Below, one piece after another: positions 1 through 5,525 of a stretch of DNA of 9,494 nt (its first letter is position 1; each line of letters opens with the position of its first letter). The DNA lies in contig DATDOY010000267.1 of NCBI GenBank assembly GCA_035293045.1, positions 1-9,494 on the forward strand, in the 5' to 3' direction. A model generated the notes under the pieces. It worked only from the letters and a program-made list of their open reading frames with translations, ran no database searches and was not told the origin of the DNA. This DNA is from DATDOY01 sp035293045 (GTDB taxonomy: Bacteria; Actinomycetota; Acidimicrobiia; IMCC26256; JACPCJ01). The position numbers were made by a program, and so were the translations under genes.

Positions 1-1
1 A

Positions 2-661
2 TCACGGAAGCCGCCCCGGGGCCCCCACCCGCGCTCGGACGTAGAGCCGCTGCGTGGGGTGCTCATCCGGGTATGGCGGGCGGGAGATGGCCTCCTCGAT
101 CACGAACCCGGCCCCCTCGGTCCAGGCCACGAGATCGTCGAGCGCGAACAGGCTGAAGGAAAGACGAACCGGCTCGCCGTCCCACTCGTCGCGGTGGATC
201 TCACCCTCCCCTCCGTGCACCGAATACGCAAGGAGCCCGTCGTCGCGCAGGACGCGCCGGAACTCGGCGAGAGCAACCGGAACTTCGGTTGCGGGGAGAT
301 TGACCAGCGAATAGAACGCGACGATCCCGGCCCAGGACTGATCGCCGGCGTCGAGCGCAGTCATGTCACCGACCTCAAACCGCAGGTCGGGGTTCATCGC
401 GCGGGCGGTTTCGATCATCCCGGGCGACAGGTCGACCCCGAAGACTTCGACGCCCCGCTCGGCGAGGTAGCGCGCGATGTGACCAGGGCCGCACCCCATG
501 TCGACCACGGGTTCGCGCCCGGCAACGGCGAACGCGTAGCGATCGAGGAACTCACGGTCGAAGGGCTTGCGGTCGAGCTCGTCGAAGAACTGCCGGACGT
601 AGTCGTCGGCGGCCACGCCCCACGCGTGGGCGATGTCGTCGCGGCCGGCGAAGGCTGACAC
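2..661 (-). CDS. Class I SAM-dependent methyltransferase
   Basis: The 219-residue product is a small Rossmann-fold methyltransferase that would transfer a methyl group from S-adenosylmethionine to an unidentified substrate in the cytoplasm. SAM motif I is visible at residues 52-60 (VVDMGCGPG). The acidic residue ending strand 2, expected to bind the ribose hydroxyls, is Asp77 in VFGVDLS, and a motif II-like GD follows at 98-99. The strand 4 region reads AGIVAFYSLVNL (111-122), and FRRVLRDDGLLAYSV (134-148) is the usual helix and strand before the C-terminal part. This matches the Methyltransf_11/25 type. The start is GTG at 659-661 and the stop is TGA at 2-4, so the gene is complete. It begins 9 bases after the stop of the thioesterase-like gene, which suggests cotranscription. 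The N-terminal part (about 1-45) probably forms the substrate lid. The substrate cannot be deduced. Confidence 0.9.
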   Translation of the reverse strand: MSAFAGRDDIAHAWGVAADDYVRQFFDELDRKPFDREFLDRYAFAVAGREPVVDMGCGPGHIARYLAERGVEVFGVDLSPGMIETARAMNPDLRFEVGDMTALDAGDQSWAGIVAFYSLVNLPATEVPVALAEFRRVLRDDGLLAYSVHGGEGEIHRDEWDGEPVRLSFSLFALDDLVAWTEGAGFVIEEAISRPPYPDEHPTQRLYVRARVGAPGRLP

Positions 662-670
662 TCAGCGCGC

Positions 671-1720
671 CTACTGAGAATCGCCGATCAGCGCGGACCC
701 TGTGGCCACCGCCACCGGCTTGCCGTCGGCGTTGCGGACCGTCGCATGGGCCACCGCGATCGAGCGCCCGCGGTGGGTGACCGCAGCCTCGGCGACGAGG
801 TCGCGACCGTCGGCGAACACCGGGCGCAGGTGGTTGACCTTGATGTCGACGGGAAGGAACGAGTCGCCCCGGTCGACCGTCGTCTGGATGGCACACGCCA
901 ACGCGGTGTCGGCGATCAGCGCGGTCACGCCGCCTTGGACGGTTCGTGCGGGCGTACAGAACCACTCGGTCGCCGGCATCGTGACCGTGGCCGACGACTC
1001 GGCGACGTCCGTGATGCGAAGGCCGGTGAGACGACCGATCGGCGGAACGGGGAGCTCGCCGACCACGTGCGCGCGCAGCACCTCGAGACCGGAGCGCCCG
1101 CTCCACACCTCGGCATCGAGGACCTCGCCCTCCGGCTCCCGCTCCCACGGATCCGGGGTGTCGTACGTCGGCCAGACGACGGGTTCCCACGCGTCGGGAA
1201 CGGGCGGGAGGTCCCCGAGGGGCGGGAAGACGGCGAGCCGCGACGTGCCGGCCGCCACGAGCGCCTCCGTTCCGTCGTAGACCTTCACCTCGGTCAGCGC
1301 CGAGCGATCGCCGCCATGCACGAGGCGACCGTGCGCCGAGAGGGTGCCGCCAACCTGAGGCTCGCGCACCCGCGTGAGCGATAGCTCCGCCGTCGTGAAC
1401 CCGCCGCCGGGCGGAAGCGTGGCGCCGAGCGCCATCCCGAAGGCGAGGTCGGCCACGATGGCGATGGCTCCGAGCGGTATCCGGCCCTGTGGGGAGCAGA
1501 GCCAGGGGCTCGCCGGCATGGTCCCCACCGCCTCGCCCCCTGGATCGGCGTCGAGCGGCCGGGCGCCAAGCAAGTGTGCGATGGGCGGGGGAAGCGACAC
1601 CTCCTCCCACGCCTTGGAGCGCTCGGGCCACGGCAGCGCCATCAGCCATTCCGGCGGATACCCACCGCGGACCGGTTCCTCCCAGATCTCCACGGCGAGA
1701 TTCTGCTCCGCCGTGGCCAC
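671..1720 (-). CDS. Tandem hot-dog thioesterase-like protein (PaaI/4HBT type)
   Basis: The 349-residue product carries two hot-dog domains, at about residues 45-165 and 225-345. They are an internal duplication: MPASPWLC at 68-75 and MPATEWFC at 248-255 lie exactly 180 residues apart, and each is followed by a GxxxxIxADxA helix (PLGAIAIVADLA and VQGGVTALIADTA). The PaaI/4HBT family usually hydrolyses acyl-CoA thioesters, and a tandem arrangement could form a pseudo-dimer. The His of the common HGG motif is absent from both halves (Pro-Leu-Gly in the first, Gln-Gly-Gly in the second), so activity is uncertain and a binding role is possible. The start is ambiguous. GTG at 1718-1720 is used because the GTG at 1763-1765 lies inside a long hairpin; GTG at 1691-1693 is also possible, with a GGAG about 12 bases upstream. 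The methyltransferase gene follows after 9 bases. Confidence 0.82.
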   Translation of the reverse strand: MATAEQNLAVEIWEEPVRGGYPPEWLMALPWPERSKAWEEVSLPPPIAHLLGARPLDADPGGEAVGTMPASPWLCSPQGRIPLGAIAIVADLAFGMALGATLPPGGGFTTAELSLTRVREPQVGGTLSAHGRLVHGGDRSALTEVKVYDGTEALVAAGTSRLAVFPPLGDLPPVPDAWEPVVWPTYDTPDPWEREPEGEVLDAEVWSGRSGLEVLRAHVVGELPVPPIGRLTGLRITDVAESSATVTMPATEWFCTPARTVQGGVTALIADTALACAIQTTVDRGDSFLPVDIKVNHLRPVFADGRDLVAEAAVTHRGRSIAVAHATVRNADGKPVAVATGSALIGDSQ

Positions 1721-1725
1721 CAGTG

Positions 1726-1775
1726 CACGGTGTGAGTGTCCGCCCGGCAATAGCCGGGCGGACACTCACACCGTG
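1726..1775. repeat. Perfect 23-bp inverted repeat with 4-nt loop; possible terminator or attenuator
   Basis: Arms 1726-1748 and 1753-1775 are exact reverse complements and flank the loop AATA at 1749-1752. It starts 15 bases after the stop of the surface-protein gene (1791) and ends 5 bases before the chosen GTG of the thioesterase-like gene. On the minus-strand transcript no U tract follows it, so it is not a classical intrinsic terminator. U-less hairpin terminators have been proposed in actinobacteria. It could equally be a dispersed intergenic repeat. Confidence 0.75.
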
Positions 1776-1790
1776 GAGGCGACGCAGCCG

Positions 1791-3089
1791 CTACGCGCGG
1801 ACGCGTCGACGCACGAGGGTCAGACTCACGGCGGCGCCGACCACCGCGCCGAGAGCGAAGATGCTGAGGACGCCGGGATCGTTGTCGGATCGCCGCGCCA
1901 TCTCCACTCGATGCACCGGCGGCTCCGCTCCCCCTTTGGGAGCGCCGGCCGCCACCTCGGAAGCGCCCGTCCCGAGGGCGTCCCCGGGCAGGTTGGCGTC
2001 GGGCGCCACCGCCCTCGCGGAAGCCGACCGGCGAGGTCGCGGAGCCGAGCGTTCGGAAACCGCACCGAGCACCGTCGCCTGAACCGACTGCGACATGGTC
2101 GCGGTGACGGCCGGGGCGTGCGCTCGCGAATCGGCGGCCGGAGTGTCCGACGTCGGCGCATCGTTCGCCGGAGTGGTCGTGGTCGTGGTGGTCGTCGTCG
2201 TGGTGGTCGTCGTCGTCGGCGCGGCCGCGGTGCACGTTGCCGAGGGATCGGCGAGTCCGGTCAGCGCCGCGGCTGAGAGCGGTGCGCCGTTGCCGGCCGG
2301 ATAGTTGCCGCACGGGCTGAACACCACGCCCGCCCCCCCGGCATCGCCTTCGACCCCGGCGTACCCACTCGATGCGCCCGGGTTGGTGGAGTTGCCGTCG
2401 GCGGCCAGGTAGCCGCCCGACGTCCCGCCCGATCCCGTCACGCTTCCGGGCGGAGCGCAGACGGTGACGGACCCGCCCATGCCGTTCTGCTCGGTGACAG
2501 GGAGGCCGCCGGGGCAACTCTGCGAGGGCTCACCCGCAGCGGGCGCGGTCGTGGTGGTGGTCGCCGGTGCGGTCGTCGTCGTAGACGGCAGCGTCGGCAC
2601 GGTGGCGGGAGGAGCAGTGATCGTGGTGGTCGAGACGGACGGCAGCGTCGTCGTGGTGCTCGCAGCGCACCCCGACGCGGCGCCTCCGGTCGTCAGGAAA
2701 TCAATCAGCGATTCCGGCGTGAGGGATGCGCCCTCGTTCGGGGGGTAGTCCCCGCAGGGCCCGAATACCGGACCAATGGGGACGGAGCTGGCAGAGCTTC
2801 CCTGGATACCGAGGTACCCGCTGAGGAGTGACGGGTTGCCGGAGTCGCCGTCGTACACCAGGTAGCCCTTTGCACCGGAAAGACTCCCCGAGAAGCCGCC
2901 GCTGACATTGCCGCGCCCTGGGATGCAGATCCAGAGCACGCCGCCGCCCGAGCCCGACGCACCGTCGACGACCGGGGTCAGCTTGCACGCAGCCGACGGT
3001 TCGTCGGCCGCAGCGACCTCGACCCAAGCCGCGGTTGCGCCGAGCACGAGCACCGCGGCGAAGGCTCGGAGCAACTTCCGGTTGTCCAT
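1791..3089 (-). CDS. Exported surface protein with two four-Cys repeats, Thr-rich linkers and C-terminal membrane anchor
   Basis: I do not recognise a named family. The 432-residue product starts at ATG 3087-3089, preceded by AGGGGGG with 7-base spacing. A signal peptide is seen at 1-28 (MDNRKLLRAF, hydrophobic core, Ala-Ala-Ala before Asp29). Domain 1 (about 35-141) has Cys35, 55, 112 and 141; domain 2 (about 192-286) has Cys192, 211, 260 and 286. The two align through WICIP/VTVCAP, GYLVYDGDSGNPS/GYLAADGNSTNPG, SGYLGIQG/SGYAGVEG and GPCGDYPPNEG/SPCGNYPAGNG. Thr-rich linkers follow each domain (145-182, and 15 consecutive Thr at 292-306). After a disordered Ala/Pro/Ser region a membrane helix spans about 408-425, then an RRR cluster. 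The expected topology is repeats outside and a short basic tail inside. The conserved cysteines probably form two disulfides per domain. An adhesin, envelope-binding or sensor role is possible but unproven. Confidence 0.82.
   Translation of the reverse strand: MDNRKLLRAFAAVLVLGATAAWVEVAAADEPSAACKLTPVVDGASGSGGGVLWICIPGRGNVSGGFSGSLSGAKGYLVYDGDSGNPSLLSGYLGIQGSSASSVPIGPVFGPCGDYPPNEGASLTPESLIDFLTTGGAASGCAASTTTTLPSVSTTTITAPPATVPTLPSTTTTAPATTTTTAPAAGEPSQSCPGGLPVTEQNGMGGSVTVCAPPGSVTGSGGTSGGYLAADGNSTNPGASSGYAGVEGDAGGAGVVFSPCGNYPAGNGAPLSAAALTGLADPSATCTAAAPTTTTTTTTTTTTTTTPANDAPTSDTPAADSRAHAPAVTATMSQSVQATVLGAVSERSAPRPRRSASARAVAPDANLPGDALGTGASEVAAGAPKGGAEPPVHRVEMARRSDNDPGVLSIFALGAVVGAAVSLTLVRRRVRA
2172..2216 (-). 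repeat. Trinucleotide tract encoding 15 consecutive Thr
   Basis: These fifteen codons are all Thr: a mixture of ACC and ACG with a single ACT, so the tract is low-complexity but not a pure trinucleotide repeat. It encodes the linker after the second Cys domain of the surface protein. Extended Thr/Pro linkers of this type are common on exported actinobacterial proteins and could be O-glycosylated. Confidence 0.85.
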
Positions 3090-3096
3090 GTCGCCG

Positions 3097-3103
3097 CCCC
3101 CCT
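3097..3103 (-). promoter_or_regulatory. Ribosome binding site fixing the surface-protein start
   Basis: The minus strand reads AGGGGGG 7 bases before ATG 3087-3089. The frame stays open upstream to 3182, but this site and the signal peptide directly after the ATG favour the shorter protein. Confidence 0.65.
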
Positions 3104-3171
3104 GACGATCCCCTGGCGATGGGCGCGCCGACCGCTGCGCCGGTTCATCGACCAACGCCAGTTCACCCGCA

Positions 3172-3191
3172 TATTGACCCAAATGTCAATA
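3172..3191. promoter_or_regulatory. 20-bp palindrome in the divergent intergenic region; candidate operator
   Basis: TATTGAC (3172-3178) and GTCAATA (3185-3191) are perfect inverted copies around a 6-base spacer. It is an AT-rich island in GC-rich DNA. It lies about 85 bases upstream of the minus-strand surface-protein ATG and about 140 bases upstream of the plus-strand small membrane protein. Each arm contains a TTGAC that could serve as a -35 element (TTGACA on the minus strand), but no convincing -10 was found at the right distance. The form fits a dimeric regulator site; no regulator gene is present in the window. Confidence 0.4.
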
Positions 3192-3331
3192 AGCGATCTG
3201 GGGGGTCGTCGGTTGCAGGTCCTACGTCCAAATGCCCGTTGCGGCGCGATGGCGAGCCGCCCGCCGCCCACGTAGGCGTCGCGCAACGCCGCGGCCATGG
3301 CCGCCCCGGTTCGCGTGCCACACTCACGGGC

Positions 3332-3544
3332 ATGTTGACCAGGATCATCGGCGGGGTCTTGCTGTGCTTGCTCGGCGGCGTGTGGTTCGGCCAAGGCATC
3401 GGCAAGATCGAGGGTTCGTTCATGACCTCTCAGGGCGAATGGACCGCCATCGGCGCGGCCACGGTGGTGGGAGGTGCCGCCTTGATCTCCCACGCGGTCA
3501 TCGCCGGCCGTCGCGCCCGCTCACAACGCGCGCTCGATGACTAG
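3332..3544 (+). CDS. Small two-helix membrane protein, 70 aa
   Basis: This is the only plus-strand gene supported. The product has two hydrophobic helices, about residues 4-22 (RIIGGVLLCLLGGVWFGQG) and 38-57 (WTAIGAATVVGGAALISHAV). They are joined by a short loop with GSFMTSQGEW, and a basic tail (RRARSQR) predicts both termini in the cytoplasm. Short proteins with a G-x-GSFM-x-G-x-x-W loop between two helices are widespread conserved hypotheticals in actinobacteria (recalled, not searched). The ATG at 3332-3334 has only a weak ACGGG upstream. The frame is open further upstream, but that sequence is Arg/Pro-rich and unlike a real N terminus. The TAG stop shares CTAG 3541-3544 with the stop of the convergent gene. 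Function unknown. Confidence 0.7.
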   Translation: MLTRIIGGVLLCLLGGVWFGQGIGKIEGSFMTSQGEWTAIGAATVVGGAALISHAVIAGRRARSQRALDD

Positions 3545-4116
3545 GCGGGCACCCCGCAGTCGGTGAACCACGCCAGCTCCCCGTCGACCTCGGCGAAGTG
3601 AATCTCCGCGGTCCGCGCGGTGTCCCCAACCTTGAATGTTGCCTCGACGTTGTAACCGTCGGGCACCTGCGCGGCAATGCCGTCGGTCGCGAATTCGATG
3701 GTGGTCGGTCCCTCCACCTCGAGGACCTCGGTGTCGGAAAGCGAACCAGTGACGCTGCTCAGGTAGGCCCGACACTGGTCGGCGCCGTATCGCTCGAGCA
3801 CGATCGGATGAAGGCGCTCGAAGAGCGTCCCGTCGTCGCCCTCCGCGTGCGCGGCGTCCAGGACCGCGGTAAAGGCGGCGACTCGCTCTCGCGCCGATGG
3901 CTCATCCGCCGCCGTCGACGTCGCCGCCGTCGTCGTGGTGGCGGGCTCGCCCGACGCCTCGCTCACTGCTGGTGAGGTCGTCGTCGACGGCCTCGCAGAA
4001 GAAGGGCCGGCGGCGTCCGAATTTCCATCCCCTTGCGATGCCACCCCGATGATCCCGACGACTACCGCCACGGCGCCCACCACGGTCATCACCTGGCCCA
4101 CGACGCGGCGACTCAT
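3541..4116 (-). CDS. Membrane-anchored protein with Thr/Ser linker and small C-terminal domain
   Basis: The 191-residue product begins with MSRRVVGQVM and a strongly hydrophobic stretch (about 9-26) that acts as an uncleaved anchor or signal peptide. A disordered Ser/Thr/Ala-rich linker follows (about 28-75, including STTTS and TTTTAATST). A folded alpha+beta domain then spans about 76-191: a helix (RERVAAFTAVLDAAHAEG), a segment LHPIVLERYGADQCRAYL, and strands ending in WFTDC. Its size and helix-then-sheet order resemble NTF2-like domains, but this is inference. Cys115 and Cys187 could pair if the domain is outside the membrane. The ATG overlaps the upstream gene's stop (ATGA, 4113-4116), which implies translational coupling. 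Downstream it meets the convergent small gene stop to stop. Function unknown. Confidence 0.8.
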   Translation of the reverse strand: MSRRVVGQVMTVVGAVAVVVGIIGVASQGDGNSDAAGPSSARPSTTTSPAVSEASGEPATTTTAATSTAADEPSARERVAAFTAVLDAAHAEGDDGTLFERLHPIVLERYGADQCRAYLSSVTGSLSDTEVLEVEGPTTIEFATDGIAAQVPDGYNVEATFKVGDTARTAEIHFAEVDGELAWFTDCGVPA

Positions 4117-5429
4117 TCGCCGAGGTCGACCGTGTCGCCGGGGAAGGGGTTCTCGCCCATCGGGGCGGCGCGGAAATCGGCCCCGAGTTGCTGACGCGCA
4201 TACCACTCGTACCAGGCCTCGCTGTCCTTGGGCGGCTCGGGCTCGGGCGGGGGAAGCGGGCGGGGCACCGGGAAGGGGCGCGAGACGGGCCCGGTGCTGT
4301 CGAGCAGAAAGCCCGACGCGCTGAGGCCGCTGAGCAATGCCTTGATCGCGCCGAGGCGCACGAAGGCTTCCGGATTGAACAGGTTGAGAACGCTGCGCTG
4401 CGAACCGCCGGCCATCGTTCGCAGGCTGTTGAGCCACTCCCTGATGAGCGGCAACCGATCCTGCATGTGCTGGAACGACGCCATCGAGAGCCGCAGGTCC
4501 TTCAGCTTCTGCGCCACGTGATCGACGCGCTCGAGGACGTCGTCCTCATGGCTGTCGCGCCAGTCAGGGCCGGCACCGTTCAGCACGTCGAGGTAGTCGT
4601 CGATGACCCCCTCGAGATCAGTCGCGCCCTGGCCCCCGAGGGCGCTCCGGGGGTCGTCAAGGTGCGCTTGATCGAGCGCCTGTTGCGCCGCCTCGAGGGC
4701 GTGGACGGCGTCGGTCAGCGCCGCGCCCATGGCCAGGAGGTCATCGGCGTGCGTGGTCAGCAGGTTCTCGAGCACGTCGAGCGCGTCGTCGGTGAACATC
4801 CACCGCTGGCTGCTCTCGAACGGCGACGTCAGCCACAGCCACAGCTCTCCGGCCATGGCGTCGCCCATGCCCAACACAAGATTGGTCGCGGGACCCCAGC
4901 CGAGACCGTCGCGGAACCCGCCCGTCATCCCGAACTCGTCGATCACGCCTTCGAGGCCGCCGGCCGCGGTGAGGTCGGCCTGGGTGTCGGTGATGTGCGC
5001 AGCGGTCACGCCGGTGCCGATGGCTCCCGTTCCGACGCCGCCCGTCCTCGCTGAGCCCGCGGCGGCGAGCGCCTCGAGTGCGCCGACTCGCACGGGACCG
5101 AGGGCGGCGCGCAGCTTGTTCATGTCGGCCCCGGTGTCGAGCAGCAACCGGAGGAAAGCGATGTCATCGGCGGTGAAGAGCAGGGCGATCGCGTGCACGT
5201 CCCCACCCCACCGATCGGCGGCGTAGTCGAGTTCCGCCATCGACGTGGCGAGCCAATCCCAGAACTTGGGATCCTTGGCCATCTCGCGCAGCACGGTCAG
5301 GTCGTCGAGGGACACGGTGGCGGCCCGGCCGGCGGCGGCTCCGCGACCGTTCACGAGCAGTCGGCCGACCAACTCGGCCGTGTTCGCGGGGATGGTGTGC
5401 CACCCTCGCGCCTGCGCCAGCAGCCGCAT
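4113..5429 (-). CDS. Cysteine-free helical protein; probable C-terminal half of the upstream membrane protein
   Basis: From the first ATG (5427-5429) the product has 438 residues. It is mostly helical (for example 215-255 and 296-338), with a Gly/Ala-rich stretch (120-145), a Pro-rich segment (385-400: PFPVPRPLPPPEPEPP) and a C-terminal SEAWYEWYARQQ. It has no cysteine, signal peptide or clear membrane helix, and I do not recognise the family. It lies in exactly the same frame as the gene ending at 5523, and the 31 codons between that TAG and this ATG look coding (28 of 31 end in G or C) but contain no ATG, GTG, TTG or CTG. No good ribosome binding site precedes the ATG. It is therefore best read as residues 541-978 of one interrupted protein; restart at this ATG is the alternative. 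Its stop overlaps the next gene as ATGA. Confidence 0.72.
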   Translation of the reverse strand: MRLLAQARGWHTIPANTAELVGRLLVNGRGAAAGRAATVSLDDLTVLREMAKDPKFWDWLATSMAELDYAADRWGGDVHAIALLFTADDIAFLRLLLDTGADMNKLRAALGPVRVGALEALAAAGSARTGGVGTGAIGTGVTAAHITDTQADLTAAGGLEGVIDEFGMTGGFRDGLGWGPATNLVLGMGDAMAGELWLWLTSPFESSQRWMFTDDALDVLENLLTTHADDLLAMGAALTDAVHALEAAQQALDQAHLDDPRSALGGQGATDLEGVIDDYLDVLNGAGPDWRDSHEDDVLERVDHVAQKLKDLRLSMASFQHMQDRLPLIREWLNSLRTMAGGSQRSVLNLFNPEAFVRLGAIKALLSGLSASGFLLDSTGPVSRPFPVPRPLPPPEPEPPKDSEAWYEWYARQQLGADFRAAPMGENPFPGDTVDLGE

Positions 5430-5525
5430 GATCTCGAGGTGAGCGGTGTAGCGACCGGCGGCGTCGTCGCCGTAGCGAGCGAGGATCTCGGCGACGTCGA
5501 TCCCGGCCTCCGCGGCGTCCCGCTA
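5430..5525 (-). other. In-frame TAG plus 31 coding-like codons joining two ORFs
   Basis: TAG at 5523-5525 is codon 509 of a frame otherwise open from 7049 down to 4113. The 31 codons after it translate as RDAAEAGIDVAEILARYGDD and onward, a plausible helical sequence continuous with the downstream ORF. Third positions are G or C in 28 of 31 codons, while second positions are mixed, as in real genes. The base after TAG is C. The cause could be a recent nonsense mutation (a single change from CAG would restore Gln), a sequencing or assembly error, or programmed readthrough; the sequence alone cannot decide. Confidence 0.7.

Noticed and set aside
59..658. Plus-strand ORF of 199 codons
   Set aside because: It is antisense to the SAM methyltransferase with intact motif I; no independent coding evidence.
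552..1769. Minus-strand ORF of 405 codons overlapping the thioesterase-like gene
   Set aside because: It is an alternative frame of the same strand, Arg-rich and without motifs; the tandem hot-dog frame is clearly the coding one.
2165..2220. CRISPR-like or satellite repeat suggested by GTC/GTG repetition
   Set aside because: The periodicity is three bases and encodes poly-Thr; there are no spacers or repeat units.
1374..2276. Long plus-strand ORF (300 codons) across the thioesterase and surface-protein genes
   Set aside because: It lies antisense to two supported genes, has an Arg/Gly-rich low-complexity product with no domain, and reads through the hairpin; it is a by-product of high GC.
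4188..5054. Plus-strand ORF of 288 codons
   Set aside because: It is the mirror frame of the helical protein gene, with no recognisable motif and codon usage explained by the opposite strand.
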